DNA from: Dictyobacter aurantiacus
GTDB taxonomy: Bacteria > Chloroflexota > Ktedonobacteria > Ktedonobacterales > Ktedonobacteraceae
Length of the DNA stretch: 64,000 nucleotides
Assembly: GCF_003967515.1 (NCBI RefSeq)
Contig: NZ_BIFQ01000001.1
Location: 1,488,001-1,552,000, forward strand
Direction: 5' to 3'
The notes under the pieces were generated by a model. The model made no database searches and had not been told where the DNA came from. It saw only the letters and a program-made list of their open reading frames with translations. A program made the translations under genes and the position numbers. Below, piece after piece: positions 21,223-31,923 of the stretch (the stretch's first letter is position 1; every line of letters starts with the position of its first letter).

Positions 21223-23646
21223 TTACCAGAACGGAGGAGGTGGTGGAATATTCAACGTTACATTACAAGTCCTATACGGATACGATGGGCAGGTCCCCGT
21301 CCCGGCCGAGGGCGGTTGGTTACCACCAGAGCTTCCGGAGGAAGGCGGACGGTTGGTGCTTATTCCGGATGAACCTGAAGGCAGGTTGTCATACTTGTGG
21401 ATGTTCAAACTGGCGTTAACCGTCGTTTGTGAGCCACCAGCTGTGGTTAGCAGTGTGACATCAGTGGCTGACGTATCATTAACCACTGTAATCACATCAT
21501 TTACGTTTAGAGAAACGATCACTTCTCCATGTGTAAGCTGCGAACCACTGGATTTTCCAAACCTGCTGCCTGGAACCGGTACACCATTGATATCAATGCT
21601 GAACTGACTGGCCTCGTTCGTCTGGATGTCCGTCCTGATGCTATAAATGCCAGCATCAGTCACAGTCACACTAGAACCCCTAGCCTCATGCTGGATACCC
21701 GAGGAGATCACGCCATTTGTATCGAAAGTTATTGCACTTCCAACTGTTACGGTCTCCTCAGATGTATTGTAAATGTTCGCGTACTCCTGAGTAATCGTCG
21801 CGCCAGCCGGGCCCTGGGGACCTGATGGACCCTGTGGGCCAGCCGGGCCTTGCGGGCCTGATGGGCCTTCCGGACCGACCGGGCCCATGTCACCCTGTAG
21901 GCCCTGCGGGCCTGATGGCCCTTCTGGTCCTGCTGGGCCAATATCTCCCTGCGGACCTGATGGCCCTTCCGGACCGACCGGGCCCATGTCACCCTGTAGA
22001 CCCTGCGGGCCTGATGGCCCTTCCGGACCGACCGGGCCCATGTCACCCTGTAGACCCTGCGGACCTGATGGACCTGATGGCCCTTCTGGTCCTGCTGGGC
22101 CAATATCTCCCTGCGGACCTGATGGCCCTTCCGGACCGACCGGGCCCATGTCACCCTGTAGACCCTGCGGGCCCTGAGGACCTGATGGGCCTTCTGGTCC
22201 TGCTGGGCCAATATCTCCCTGCGGGCCTGATGGGCCTGATGGGCCGACTGGACCCATGTCACCCTGCAGTCCCTGCGGACCCTGCGGGCCTGATGGCCCT
22301 TCCGGACCGACTGGGCCAACATCTCCTTGCGGACCTGATGGGCCTTCCGGACCGACTGGACCCATGTCACCCTGTAGGCCCTGCGGACCCTGCGGGCCTG
22401 ATGGGCCTTCTGGTCCTGCTGGGCCAATATCTCCCTGCGGGCCTGATGGCCCTTCCGGACCGACTGGACCCATGTCACCCTGTAGGCCCTGCGGACCCTG
22501 CGGGCCTGATGGCCCTTCCGGACCGACTGGACCCATGTCACCCTGTAGACCCTGCGGGCCCTGAGGACCTGATGGCCCTTCCGGACCGACTGGGCCAACA
22601 TCTCCTTGCGGACCTGATGGCCCTTCCGGACCGACTGGACCCATGTCACCCTGTAGGCCCTGCGGACCCTGCGGGCCTGATGGGCCTTCTGGTCCTGCTG
22701 GGCCAATATCTCCCTGCGGGCCTGATGGCCCTTCCGGACCGACTGGACCCATGTCACCCTGTAGGCCCTGCGGACCCTGCGGGCCTGATGGCCCTTCCGG
22801 ACCGACCGGGCCCATGTCACCCTGTAGGCCCTGCGGGCCTGATGGGCCTTCTGGTCCTGCTGGGCCAATATCTCCCTGCGGACCTGATGGACCCTCTGGA
22901 CCAACCGGGCCCATGTCACCCTGTAGGCCCTGCGGACCCTGCGGACCTGATGGCCCTTCTGGTCCTGCTGGGCCAACATCTCCTTGCGGACCTGATGGCC
23001 CTTCTGGACCGACTGGACCCATGTCACCCTGTAGACCCTGCGAACCTGATGGCCCTTCTGGACCGGCTGGTCCGGTGGAACCAGCTGGTCCAATAGGACC
23101 CTGAGGTCCTGTAGGACCGGGATTGCCTTGTGGACCTGTGGGACCTGTAGATCCTTGCGGTCCTAGCGGTCCCTGTGGGCCTTGTGGACCCTGGGGACCC
23201 TGAGGTCCTTGTGGGCCTTGCGGGCCCGGAGGTCCCTGTGTTCCCCAGGGGCAGCAACAGCAACATCCACCTTGTGTGGGATTTGAGGAGCTTTGTAGTC
23301 CTGATGGTGTTGACTGTACTACGGGAGTTGCTGCTCGAATGAGATTTTTGCTCAAGCTGGTCTTAGCCTGAACAGGCGTACAAGTACATAGGGCTTTTTT
23401 GTCTGTTTTTACAGGATTTCCTGTTTTTACAGAATTACTAATAGGGGGTTGATTTACCGATGGGCTAGACGTAGCGCGAGTGAGGGAATGCTCATGGCTG
23501 CTTTGCAATGCCTTCACCGCACTTGCATGGGTGCCAGTCACAGACAGCGTGAACAGGATAATGGCGGCCACAAATGTGCCGCCCAGGCGCCTGCGCATGC
23601 TGGGACATTTGCGTGGAAGCCAGTGGTGGCGGTCCACCTTTTCCAT
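21223..23646 (-). CDS. Collagen-like protein with BclA-type C-terminal domain, copy 1
   Basis: The start is ATG 23646 with AAGGAAGG upstream; the frame runs a little further back without support. Layout: signal/TM segment ([17 protein letters not shown]), a Ser/Thr linker with CTCT, then a [10 protein letters not shown] cysteine knot, over 130 Gly-X-Y triplets, a globular domain of about 130 residues like the C-terminal domain of BclA, and a Pro/Ser tail with PPPPPFW. The Gly-X-Y block is built from a roughly 36-residue higher-order unit ([15 protein letters not shown]...). Such proteins form trimeric filaments on exosporia or cell surfaces. The five adjacent cysteines may lock the trimer. 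Probably a spore or surface fibre. Confidence 0.88.
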   Translation of the reverse strand: MEKVDRHHWLPRKCPSMRRRLGGTFVAAIILFTLSVTGTHASAVKALQSSHEHSLTRATSSPSVNQPPISNSVKTGNPVKTDKKALCTCTPVQAKTSLSKNLIRAATPVVQSTPSGLQSSSNPTQGGCCCCCPWGTQGPPGPQGPQGPQGPQGPQGPQGPLGPQGSTGPTGPQGNPGPTGPQGPIGPAGSTGPAGPEGPSGSQGLQGDMGPVGPEGPSGPQGDVGPAGPEGPSGPQGPQGLQGDMGPVGPEGPSGPQGDIGPAGPEGPSGPQGLQGDMGPVGPEGPSGPQGPQGLQGDMGPVGPEGPSGPQGDIGPAGPEGPSGPQGPQGLQGDMGPVGPEGPSGPQGDVGPVGPEGPSGPQGPQGLQGDMGPVGPEGPSGPQGPQGLQGDMGPVGPEGPSGPQGDIGPAGPEGPSGPQGPQGLQGDMGPVGPEGPSGPQGDVGPVGPEGPSGPQGPQGLQGDMGPVGPSGPSGPQGDIGPAGPEGPSGPQGPQGLQGDMGPVGPEGPSGPQGDIGPAGPEGPSGPSGPQGLQGDMGPVGPEGPSGPQGLQGDMGPVGPEGPSGPQGDIGPAGPEGPSGPQGLQGDMGPVGPEGPSGPQGPAGPQGPSGPQGPAGATITQEYANIYNTSEETVTVGSAITFDTNGVISSGIQHEARGSSVTVTDAGIYSIRTDIQTNEASQFSIDINGVPVPGSRFGKSSGSQLTHGEVIVSLNVNDVITVVNDTSATDVTLLTTAGGSQTTVNASLNIHKYDNLPSGSSGISTNRPPSSGSSGGNQPPSAGTGTCPSYPYRTCNVTLNIPPPPPFW

Positions 23647-23944
23647 AGATGCTATTCCTTCCTTGATGAAGCATTGATCGCACGTGAACAATCAACGCCT
23701 GCCGAACGGAATACAAACAGATAAGAGGTTTTAATAAGATTTTTCAGCATTCAGATAATTAGCCTACTAAAAGCTTTACCTCCTCTATTAAATATAATTA
23801 GTTCACCAAATGGATATTTTATATAAATAACTTTATATGCATATAATACCAACAAAATTTTGTATTTTAAGTAGAACAATAAGGTATTCATAAGATCTAA
23901 AAGCAACTTTTCCTTTTATCGTGCATACAGAACTTTATTATCAG

Positions 23945-23989
23945 AAGAAAAAGGGCGTATGTGTGTATGGTGTTACACACATACGCCCT
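23945..23989 (-). terminator. Terminator of collagen gene 2
   Basis: Stem GGGCGTATGTGTGTA (23953 on) with its complement ending at 23988, loop of a few bases, and TTTTTCTTCTG next on the minus strand. Confidence 0.8.
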
Positions 23990-24045
23990 CGCGGTACCCT
24001 GATTATCTGGCATCATAGTTACCAGTATCCTACTTTGCCAGGCAA

Positions 24046-25476
24046 TCAGTCATTTTCCCTCTGCAGAGTCATGGATGCGTTGACCGCGGCCTCCGTACCA
24101 CCCGGATTAACCTGAAGTTGAACAGCATCCAGCGATGCATGGTTGACAAGAGTAACCACATCGCCTGCTTGCAGGCTAACGAACGATGCACCATGCGTTA
24201 TCGATGTGCCAGAGAAAGAGCCAAATGTAGTACCTGGGACAAGCGCGCCATTGACATAGATGGAGAACTGGCTGGGTTGTGCCGTCTGGACATTCACCTC
24301 TATTTTGTAGACGCCAGGTGTCTGTATGACCACATCAGAACTTCCTGGAGTATGAGTAATCCCTGAAGTTATGATTCCATTCTGGTCATAAGATACGGCA
24401 CCCTCCAATGGTATCGTTTGCGCGGTGGTGCTATACACTTCACCATATACATCCGATACCGCTGTTCCAGGAGGTCCAGATGGGCCTTCCGGTCCTGACG
24501 GGCCTTGGGGACCGGTATCTCCCTGTGGGCCTGGTGGGCCTGATGGGCCTTCTGGGCCCATTTCACCTGGCAGCCCTTGTGGGCCAGTATCTCCCTGTGG
24601 GCCTGATGGACCTGATGGGCCTTCCGGTCCTTGTGGGCCGACATCACCTTGTGGTCCCGATGGACCTACGTCACCTTGTGGTCCCGATGGACCTACGTCA
24701 CCTTGTGGTCCTGATGGACCTACGTCACCTTGTGGTCCTGATGGACCTACGTCACCCGGTAGCCCTTGGGGACCGGTATCTCCCTGTGGGCCTGATGGAC
24801 CGGACGGGCCTTCTGGACCAGCCGGGCCCATATCACCCTGTAGACCCTGGGGGCCTGATGGACCTGATGGCCCTTCTGGGCCAGCCGGGCCCATATCACC
24901 CTGTAAACCCTGGGGGCCTGATGGACCGGTGAAACCCCGAGGTCCTCTAGGTCCAGAGGGACCTCTTGGACCAACAGGGCCTCTTGCTCCAGTTGGTCCG
25001 GTGAGCCCCTGGATTCCCTGAGGACCCGCAGGACCTTGTGGTCCCTGGAGACCCTGCGGTCCAACCGGACCAACAGCTCCAGCAGGGCCAGCAGGTCCTG
25101 CTGGCCCTGCTGGACCAAGGGGACCTTGTGGTCCTGGAGGTCCCGATGGCCCTGAGGGCCCGGATGGTCCCGATGGCCCTATCTGCTCCACATAATCCGG
25201 ACTTGAGGTGTGATGTTTGACCCCGGAAGCACCACTATGGAGATCCACATTTGCTTGTACGAAGCCGGAGACGTGTTGAGGATCTACCAGTGTAGAAACC
25301 ATGGTGTGGGTGCGAGCATGTTCATAGCTGTGGTCTGATGTCCTTGTCGCATCTGCATGGGCGCCCATCATGGGTAGTGTAAACAGGGCTCCGGCCATGA
25401 GAAACGAACTGGCCAGGTGTATGCCAATGCGGGGACATTTGTATGGGGACCTGCGGTGGCGATCCACCTTTTTCAT
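24046..25476 (-). CDS. Collagen-like protein with BclA-type C-terminal domain, copy 2
   Basis: A paralogue of copy 1, starting at ATG 25476 with the same AAGGAAGG ribosome site. Signal segment ([16 protein letters not shown]), a linker, about 80 Gly-X-Y triplets with GDVGPSGPQ as a frequent unit, and a C-terminal BclA-like domain ([30 protein letters not shown]). It lacks the cysteine knot and Pro tail of copy 1. The leader is also duplicated: about 130 bases before each start share long identical runs, including the downstream half of an SD-like AGGAGGT. Both are probably expressed together, perhaps in sporulation or aerial growth, and may form mixed filaments. Confidence 0.88.
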   Translation of the reverse strand: MKKVDRHRRSPYKCPRIGIHLASSFLMAGALFTLPMMGAHADATRTSDHSYEHARTHTMVSTLVDPQHVSGFVQANVDLHSGASGVKHHTSSPDYVEQIGPSGPSGPSGPSGPPGPQGPLGPAGPAGPAGPAGAVGPVGPQGLQGPQGPAGPQGIQGLTGPTGARGPVGPRGPSGPRGPRGFTGPSGPQGLQGDMGPAGPEGPSGPSGPQGLQGDMGPAGPEGPSGPSGPQGDTGPQGLPGDVGPSGPQGDVGPSGPQGDVGPSGPQGDVGPSGPQGDVGPQGPEGPSGPSGPQGDTGPQGLPGEMGPEGPSGPPGPQGDTGPQGPSGPEGPSGPPGTAVSDVYGEVYSTTAQTIPLEGAVSYDQNGIITSGITHTPGSSDVVIQTPGVYKIEVNVQTAQPSQFSIYVNGALVPGTTFGSFSGTSITHGASFVSLQAGDVVTLVNHASLDAVQLQVNPGGTEAAVNASMTLQREND

Positions 25477-25860
25477 AGATGCTATTCCTTCCTTGATGAA
25501 GCATTGATCGCACATGAACAATCAATACTTGCCGAACGGAATACAAACAGATGAGAGGCTTTAATGATTTTTCAGCATAAGATAACATACTGTTAAAAGC
25601 TCCACCTCCTATATAAAATATACATATTATGAAAAGAGAGTGTTTTAGATTTATATGAAATTTCTATGGTATAAGTCATTTAACGAGATCTATTTAATTT
25701 AAAAATTTTTTGGCTAAAGAAAAGACTGAAAAGCAAAAATATGCTGAGGATGATATACCCCCAAGTGGGCTAGCCCATTTGACTCGAACCAATATACAAC
25801 TTATTCGATCTATGGGCCTGTATAAAGCAATTAGAATGGCATATCAGTGTCATGCTCACC

Positions 25861-26167
25861 GGGAGACCCTTCGACTAAAATGGGAGACCCATTACCAGCC
25901 AGGGCGTTTCTTAACCGTTCGTACACCTTGCGCAAATGAAGACCCGTCAAAAAAATGGGAGACCCGTCGGCTAATTTGGGAGACCTGAACTTTTCGCAAT
26001 GGGAGACCCGTCGGCTAATTTGGGAGACCTGACTTTTCAAAAGGAGACCCGTCGCTTAAATGGGGGACCTATCGGGCAGTTCTTTGCCATCAAAAAGGAG
26101 GTTTTTCGAGCTCAATGGGAGACCCGTCGCATGAAATGGGAGACCTGAAGACCCGGATGGGAGACTT
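25861..26167 (+). repeat. Iteron-like array of GGGAGACC(C/T), 11 sites
   Basis: Direct repeats start at 25861, 25882, 25937 (degenerate), 25957, 25978, 26001, 26022, 26042, 26062 (GGGGGACCT), 26117, 26138 and 26159 (GGGAGACTT). The step is 20-23 bp, two helical turns, with two gaps of exactly 55. Many copies continue as CCCGTCG or CCTGA. All point the same way. Confidence 0.8.
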
Positions 26168-26179
26168 GAGTCTCCTTCC

Positions 26180-26265
26180 CTATCGATATCGATATCGTAA
26201 TATATATTTAATTATTATATTTTTATTAACTTTAGCGATTACGATAATCGATAACCGTTACCCCG
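26180..26265. other. AT-rich tract next to the iteron-like array
   Basis: Begins with TATCGATATCGATATCG, a small palindromic repeat, then about 45 bases of nearly pure A+T, then CGATTACGATAATCG. Its position beside an array of 21-bp steps resembles an unwinding element. Confidence 0.5.
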
Positions 26266-26799
26266 CCGCTAGCTTCTCAACCACAAAAAAAATATTATGT
26301 CGCTATCTGCTGCTTATTTTGCAGCTATTGACTTTCCAGTCTTCTCGTGCTATCCTACCACCAGATCACGCGGCACCATCACTCGATCGTCCGACACTTG
26401 CAGCAAGGATGAGTCCGCTTCGCTGAAGAAATATTTCTCCACATTTCCCTCTTTGGTTTGTTTTTCAATGACGTGCTATAATACTACAGGCGCTGCTTTG
26501 GCTTCGGCTTCTCTACCACCGCAGTATGTCGCCCCATTCGGTCATACCTCTGCTATCTCTAGAAATACTTATGTTGCTGGTCCCTTTGGGTGTGACTGCT
26601 ATGCGGCCCGGTGGCTAGATCGAGAGTTGTCAACGGTGGTATGGATATGCGGAGGATCAGAAACAAGCTGTGTGATCCTGCTGTTCTCTCTCCCTCTCCA
26701 TCTCCCAGCCCACACCGTCTGGCTCATAGATGAGTATATTCTACTATGGTCGCATGGTCTCTTTCGATATAATAATCAGTGATACTTCTGGTGAGTTGA
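26266..26799. other. Leader/promoter region of menF
   Basis: No convincing gene. TATAAT occurs at 26478-26483 and 26768-26773; the second is 27 bases before the menF start. Neither has a consensus -35. The 161-codon open frame here has Cys/Ser-rich, unnatural content. Confidence 0.4.
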
Positions 26800-28281
26800 A
26801 TGGATATAACTTTTACTGATAATGCGTATAACACAAAACATGCGGGGTCCCCTCTCTACGACCGAGACCATTTGCTAACGACGTTCCAACAGGCCAGGGA
26901 GCGCGCGAGCCAGCTAGAACGTCAGATTCTGGTCAGCATTACCCTTCCCATGACCGCCCACGATCCACAGGTGGTGTTTCGCATGTTCCAGCATCTTGAC
27001 CTGGGCAATCGCTTCTTCTGGGCGCGCGCGGCCGATAAGCGAGCACTGGTCGGTATTGGAGAGGCAACAGTGATTGAAACGGCCGGTCCCGAACGGGTAA
27101 CGACGGCGGCCACCGCCTGGCGCGAGCTACGCCAGCACGCGATTATCGAGAAAATTTCGTCCGATCTGCCTCCCTATACCTCGGGCCCTGTGCTGCTGGG
27201 CGGCTTTATGTTTGACACCCTGACACCCCATACCGATCTATGGGAAGGTTTCCCGGATGGCCTGCTGATCCTCCCCCACTTGCTCTTCCATGCTGATGAA
27301 GATAAAGCTGCCCTGACCATCAATGCGTTGATCGACGCGGACGATGACGTTGAGCAGCGTACCGATAGGGTAGTGGAAACGGTACGCTGCCTGGCCCAGG
27401 CTCTGCAAAGCGGAATCGATCAGCCTGTGGAAGAGGCGGCGCAGCGGTCCGGCGAGATGAGGACACAGGATATACTGCCGGCCGAGCGGTGGAAAGAACA
27501 GGTGGCGCAGGCGGTAAAGAAGATCCGCGCGGGCGCCTTTGAGAAGGTGGTACTGGCCCGTGGCGTGCAAGTGGAGCAGGAAGAGAAGTTTGATATCGAT
27601 GGCACGCTGCGACGCCTGAGCCAATCCTATCCCAGCGCCTATGTGTTCGCCATCCAGCGGGGCACGCGCTACTTTATGGGCGCGACCCCCGAGCGGCTGG
27701 TATGCAGCGAGGATGGAGAGATTCAGACGATGGCGCTGGCCGGTTCAGCTCCACGCGGGACTTCCGAGGAAGAGGATCGCCGCTTTGGTGAGGAACTGCT
27801 CAAGAGCGAGAAGAATCAGGGTGAGCATAATTTTGTGGTGACAACGATCCGCGATGCCCTCTCTTCCCTCTGTTCGCGCGTCTGGGTAGCAGATGCTCCA
27901 CGCCTGCTGAAGCTCAAAAATATCCAGCACCTGGAGACGCCGATCATGGGGAATCTGAAGCCGGGACACAGCATCCTGGAGGCTATCGAGGATCTCCACC
28001 CGACTCCGGCGGTCGGTGGCTATCCACGCCTGCCAGCGCTGGACGCCATTCGTGAAGATGAGCAGTTGGATCGCGGCTGGTACGCGGGCCCGATCGGGTG
28101 GATCGGGACCGGCGGTAATGGCGAGTTCGCGGTGGCGCTACGCTCAGGGTTGGTCGATGGCAAGCGGGCCACGCTCTTCGCGGGCTGTGGTATCGTGGCC
28201 GATTCCGATCCCGAGAGCGAGTATCAGGAGTCTTGCCTGAAGCTGCAGGTAATGCTACGTGGTCTCGGAGGAGAATTGTGA
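26800..28281 (+). CDS. menF: Isochorismate synthase
   Basis: 493 residues of the chorismate-binding family. The C-terminal half carries the expected motifs: FEKVVLARGVQ, FMGATPERLV, MALAGSAPRGTSEEED, NIQHLETPIMG and LHPTPAVGGYPR, then GPIGWIGTGGNGEFAVALRS and AGCGIVADSDPESEYQE. It converts chorismate to isochorismate, the first committed step to menaquinone. It starts the men operon, with menD 9 bases after its stop. The N-terminal third is variable, as usual. The start at ATG 26800 has only a weak GTGAG site. Confidence 0.92.
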   Translation: MDITFTDNAYNTKHAGSPLYDRDHLLTTFQQARERASQLERQILVSITLPMTAHDPQVVFRMFQHLDLGNRFFWARAADKRALVGIGEATVIETAGPERVTTAATAWRELRQHAIIEKISSDLPPYTSGPVLLGGFMFDTLTPHTDLWEGFPDGLLILPHLLFHADEDKAALTINALIDADDDVEQRTDRVVETVRCLAQALQSGIDQPVEEAAQRSGEMRTQDILPAERWKEQVAQAVKKIRAGAFEKVVLARGVQVEQEEKFDIDGTLRRLSQSYPSAYVFAIQRGTRYFMGATPERLVCSEDGEIQTMALAGSAPRGTSEEEDRRFGEELLKSEKNQGEHNFVVTTIRDALSSLCSRVWVADAPRLLKLKNIQHLETPIMGNLKPGHSILEAIEDLHPTPAVGGYPRLPALDAIREDEQLDRGWYAGPIGWIGTGGNGEFAVALRSGLVDGKRATLFAGCGIVADSDPESEYQESCLKLQVMLRGLGGEL

Positions 28282-28290
28282 GAAAGTTCT

Positions 28291-30129
28291 ATGGTACAGC
28301 TACAAACAAGTAGCGATCCGCTCCTGGCAGCGAATCCTACGTATGCTTATGTCAATGCATTTATCGACGAATTACAGCGTTCGGGGGTCCACAATATTGT
28401 GATCTGCCCGGGCTCGCGCTCTACACCGCTGGCGATGGCGATCGCGGCCCATCCTTCTCTCAAGGCCTGGATGCATGTGGATGAGCGCTCGGCGGCCTTC
28501 TTCGCGCTGGGCATGGCAAAACAATTAAAGCGTCCGGTGGGGCTGGTCTGCACCTCGGGAACGGCGGCGGCCAACTTTCTGCCGGCCATCGCCGAGGCGA
28601 AGTTGACCCACGTACCACTGCTGGTCCTGACCGCCGATCGTCCTCATGAGCTACGCGAGACCGGCGCTCCGCAGGCCATCGATCAGAATCGCCTCTATGG
28701 GACGCACGTCAAGTGGTTCGTTGAGGTGGCCCTGCCTGAGGCCAGCAACGAGGCGCTACGCTATATCCGTACGCTGGCCGACAGGGTCGCGGCGCTGGCC
28801 AGCGCGGTACCAGCCGGACCGGTCCATCTCAATCTGCCGTTCCGCGAGCCGCTGACACCCGCCGCCCTGCCCGATCAGCCCCTGCCACCCGTTGAGAAGC
28901 GCGATCCCATCCTCTGGCAGGGCCGGCCCGACAACGCACCCTATATCCGTGTCAACGATGCCCTCCCGGGTGGTATCCCGGCCGCAGAGATGGAGCGAAT
29001 CGCCGAGCAAGCCAGTTCCATCTCCCATGGACTGATCGTGGTCGGACCATCATTTGATCCCTCTCTGACGCAGCCTCTGCTTGCACTGGCGCGCATCCTG
29101 CGCTATCCGATCCTGGCCGATCCACTGTCGCAGCTGCGCGGTGGCGCGCACGAGCAGGATCTGATCATCAGCAGCTATGACGCCTTCCTGCGCCTTGAGT
29201 CCTTTACGCGGCGCTTCGTACCAGAGCTGATCATCCGCTTCGGCGCGATGCCGGTCGCCAAACCGTTCCTGCTCTATCTGAAGCGCTATGCCGACTGTCC
29301 TCAGATCATCGTCGATGGACTGGGGGAGTGGAACGAGCCGACGCAACTGGCCTCGCAACTGATTCATACCCATCCGGCTACCTTCTGCGCAGAGCTAACA
29401 GCGCTCCTGGCACAGCGGAAACAGGATCGCCCGGTACATGACGATAGCTGGCTATCGAGCTGGCTGCGCACCGATCGCGTGACGCGCCAGACCCTGCGGG
29501 CCGCCATCCAGGATTTCCAGGCCCCCTTTGAGGGACGCGTCTTTACCGAGCTGGCCGATCTGCTGCCCGAGGACTCAACCCTCTTCGCCGGCAACAGCAT
29601 GCCGATCCGCGATATGGATACATTCTACTGGGGCGGCCCACAGAGCGTCGCCACGCTTGGCAATCGTGGCGCCAACGGCATCGACGGCGTCATCTCCAGC
29701 GCCCTGGGGGTTAGTGCGGGCAAACAATCCTCTACCCCCACGGTACTGGTCATCGGCGATCTGTCCTTCTTCCACGATCTCAACGGATTGCTGGCGGCGC
29801 GATTACACCAATTGGACCTGGTGATCATCTTAATCAATAATGATGGTGGTGGCATCTTCTCATTCCTACCACAGGCCGCCTATCCAGATCACTTTGAACA
29901 GTTGTTTGGTACCCCGACCGGGCTCGACTTTCAGCCGGTCGTACAGATGTATGGGGGGACCTATCAGCGGCCAGCGGACTGGAGCGCCTTCCGCCAGGCC
30001 TTTCAGCATGGCATCGCCGCGCGTGGGCTGCATGTGATTGAGCTGCGCACCGAGCGCGCCAGCAATGTAGCTATGCATCGCCAGCTATGGCAGGCGGTCG
30101 AAAGTGCGCTCCGTAATCAGGAGGACTAA
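28291..30129 (+). CDS. menD: SEPHCHC synthase (2-succinyl-5-enolpyruvyl-6-hydroxy-3-cyclohexene-1-carboxylate synthase)
   Basis: 612 residues of a ThDP-dependent enzyme. The N-terminal Pyr domain has VICPGSRSTPLAMAI and DERSAAFFALGMAK (catalytic Glu). The C-terminal PP domain has GNSMPIRDMD, then GANGIDGVISSALG and the ThDP-magnesium motif GDLSFFHD..NNDGGGIF. It joins isochorismate with 2-oxoglutarate, releasing CO2. It sits between menF (9 bases before) and menH (7 bases after the stop). Length and motifs are normal. Confidence 0.95.
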   Translation: MVQLQTSSDPLLAANPTYAYVNAFIDELQRSGVHNIVICPGSRSTPLAMAIAAHPSLKAWMHVDERSAAFFALGMAKQLKRPVGLVCTSGTAAANFLPAIAEAKLTHVPLLVLTADRPHELRETGAPQAIDQNRLYGTHVKWFVEVALPEASNEALRYIRTLADRVAALASAVPAGPVHLNLPFREPLTPAALPDQPLPPVEKRDPILWQGRPDNAPYIRVNDALPGGIPAAEMERIAEQASSISHGLIVVGPSFDPSLTQPLLALARILRYPILADPLSQLRGGAHEQDLIISSYDAFLRLESFTRRFVPELIIRFGAMPVAKPFLLYLKRYADCPQIIVDGLGEWNEPTQLASQLIHTHPATFCAELTALLAQRKQDRPVHDDSWLSSWLRTDRVTRQTLRAAIQDFQAPFEGRVFTELADLLPEDSTLFAGNSMPIRDMDTFYWGGPQSVATLGNRGANGIDGVISSALGVSAGKQSSTPTVLVIGDLSFFHDLNGLLAARLHQLDLVIILINNDGGGIFSFLPQAAYPDHFEQLFGTPTGLDFQPVVQMYGGTYQRPADWSAFRQAFQHGIAARGLHVIELRTERASNVAMHRQLWQAVESALRNQED

Positions 30130-30136
30130 GCAAACA

Positions 30137-31012
30137 ATGGGAATGCAACGCCCCGATCTTCAAGTAGCTGGTGTGCAGCAGATTGAGGTCAATGGAATAC
30201 ATATGGGTTGCCTCCAGATGGACCGGCACGAGGGTGAAGGCTCCGGGCAACCGACGGTGGTCTTTATCCATGGTTTCACCGGGTGCGCGACCAACTGGGG
30301 CCTCCTGCTAAAACATTTAGCCGAGCGCGGCATGCATGTCATCTCCCTGGAGATGCTCGGGCATGGCTGTTCCAGTGTGCCCGATGACCCCCATCGTTAT
30401 TCCATAGAGCATTGTCAGGAAGATATTGTGGCAGCCCTGCGCACCCTTGGAATCGGCGCGGAACAGGCGGTCCTGGTTGGCTACTCAATGGGTGGCCGCA
30501 TCGCCCTCTATACGGCTCTCTCGGGCTATTTCAGGGCCTTGCTGCTGGAAAGTGCATCACCAGGACTATCCTCCCCTGAGGAACGCGAGCAGCGCCGTCG
30601 TAGCGACGAGGCGCTCGCCAATTGCATCGAAGATTATGGGATCGAGGCGTTTGTGAATTATTGGGAGCGTCGCCCGATCTTCGCCACCCAGGGGAAACTG
30701 CCATACAGGGTACGCGAGGCCCTGCGTCAACAGCGCCTGCGCAATAGTCCACGTGGATTGGCCAATAGCCTGCGCGGTGTAGGTACCGGCGCGCAGCCGG
30801 CCATCCACGATCGCCTGGGGACCATTACGGTCCCGGTCCTCCTGCTTACCGGTGAGGAGGATCAAAAGTTCTGCGCCGTCGCTCGCGATATGGTCGAGCG
30901 CTTTCCCCAGGCCCGGCACCACATCGTCCCGGGCGCCGGTCATACCATACACATGGAGCAACCCGAGGAATTCGAGCAGCTTGTCTACACATTCTGTCGC
31001 TCTGTGCCATAA
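30137..31012 (+). CDS. menH: MenH-like alpha/beta hydrolase (SHCHC synthase)
   Basis: About 291 residues. Start ATG 30137 has AGGAGG 12 bases upstream within the end of menD; ATG 30143 is also possible. Nucleophile elbow GYSMGG, oxyanion region [12 protein letters not shown], Asp in LTGEEDQKF, His in [14 protein letters not shown] complete the Ser-Asp-His triad. MenH removes pyruvate from SEPHCHC to give SHCHC. Assignment rests on position between menD and menB as much as on the family, which is broad. Confidence 0.88.
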   Translation: MGMQRPDLQVAGVQQIEVNGIHMGCLQMDRHEGEGSGQPTVVFIHGFTGCATNWGLLLKHLAERGMHVISLEMLGHGCSSVPDDPHRYSIEHCQEDIVAALRTLGIGAEQAVLVGYSMGGRIALYTALSGYFRALLLESASPGLSSPEEREQRRRSDEALANCIEDYGIEAFVNYWERRPIFATQGKLPYRVREALRQQRLRNSPRGLANSLRGVGTGAQPAIHDRLGTITVPVLLLTGEEDQKFCAVARDMVERFPQARHHIVPGAGHTIHMEQPEEFEQLVYTFCRSVP

Positions 31013-31052
31013 TAGGAGAGAAGATAAATTTAGAATTAAGGAGACTATGATC

Positions 31053-31871
31053 ATGTCAGTTGAATGGCAAAAAGTTCGTGATTATCAAGATATTATTTTT
31101 GAAAAGGCCGAGGGGATGGGCAAAATCACCATCAATCGTCCTGAGGTGCGCAACGCATTTCGCCCGGAAACGCTGGATGAGCTGATCGATGCCTTCATCC
31201 TCTGCCGCGAGGACGCGGAGATCGGCGTGGTTATCTTCACAGGCCAGGGTGAGAAGGCATTCTGTTCCGGTGGTGACCAGCGCGTACGTGGCGAGGGCGG
31301 CTATGTCGGCGGCGACGGCGTGCCTCGTCTGAATGCCCTTGAGCTGCAGAAGGTAATCAAATACCTGCCCAAACCCGTTATCGCCATGGTCGCGGGCTAC
31401 GCGATCGGCGGCGGCCACGTCCTGCAACTGCTCTGCGACCTGACGATCGCGGCCGACAACGCTCGCTTCGGTCAGACCGGTCCCCGCGTGGGCAGCTTCG
31501 ACGCTGGTTGGGGCGCCACCTACATGGCCCGCGTGGTTGGTCATAAAAAAGCCCGCGAGATCTGGTACCTCTGCCGCCAGTACGACGCCCAGCAGGCGCT
31601 GGATATGGGACTGATTAACACCGTCGTCCCCCTGGACCAGCTGGAAGAAGAGACCGTGAAATGGGCCAAAGAGATCCTGGAGAAGAGCCCGATCGCTATC
31701 CGCTTCCTGAAGTCCGCCTTCAATGCCGATACCGATGGCCTGGCAGGTATCCAGGAGCTGGCCGGCAACGCTACCATGCTCTTCTACATGACCGAAGAAG
31801 GCAAAGAAGGCAAGAATGCCTTCCTGGAGAAGCGCAAACCCGACTTCTCAAAATTCCCACGCCTCCCATAA
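31053..31871 (+). CDS. menB: 1,4-dihydroxy-2-naphthoyl-CoA synthase
   Basis: 272 residues of the crotonase family. Start ATG 31053, with AAGGAG 9 bases upstream; ATG 31047 would leave 3. Typical MenB features: [70 protein letters not shown] (the bicarbonate-independent or -dependent loop with [17 protein letters not shown] Asp), [12 protein letters not shown] at the C-terminus. It closes the second ring of the naphthoquinone. Last gene of the first men block; a hairpin follows at 31886. Confidence 0.95.
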   Translation: MSVEWQKVRDYQDIIFEKAEGMGKITINRPEVRNAFRPETLDELIDAFILCREDAEIGVVIFTGQGEKAFCSGGDQRVRGEGGYVGGDGVPRLNALELQKVIKYLPKPVIAMVAGYAIGGGHVLQLLCDLTIAADNARFGQTGPRVGSFDAGWGATYMARVVGHKKAREIWYLCRQYDAQQALDMGLINTVVPLDQLEEETVKWAKEILEKSPIAIRFLKSAFNADTDGLAGIQELAGNATMLFYMTEEGKEGKNAFLEKRKPDFSKFPRLP

Positions 31872-31885
31872 TAAGGCAAAACGAA

Positions 31886-31912
31886 GGGGCAAGCGAGCGC
31901 TTGCCCCTTTAC
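31886..31912 (+). terminator. Terminator after menB
   Basis: AGGGGCAAGCG pairs with CGCTTGCCCCT (loop AG region), followed by TT. It ends the menFDHB transcript, although its T run is short. Confidence 0.65.
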
Positions 31913-31923
31913 CCAACAGTGGA

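Noticed and set aside
21825..23096. Long plus-strand frames through the first collagen gene
   Set aside because: The 9-base periodic repeats keep all frames open. Only the minus frame gives Gly-X-Y with a signal peptide and a BclA-like C-terminus.
24408..25021. Plus-strand frames opposite the second collagen gene
   Set aside because: Same artefact of repeated triplets; no start site or domain.
25710..25988. 92-codon frame running into the iteron array
   Set aside because: It begins at TTG without a ribosome site and its end is encoded by the repeats. It could be a remnant, so I mention it but do not list it as a gene.
25861..26167. CRISPR array
   Set aside because: The repeats are 9-14 bases with 10-12 bases between, not 24-40 with unique 30-40-base spacers, and no cas gene is present.
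26297..26782. 161-codon frame before menF
   Set aside because: Cys/Ser-rich, no ribosome site, no recognisable motif. It may be chance in a low-GC stretch.
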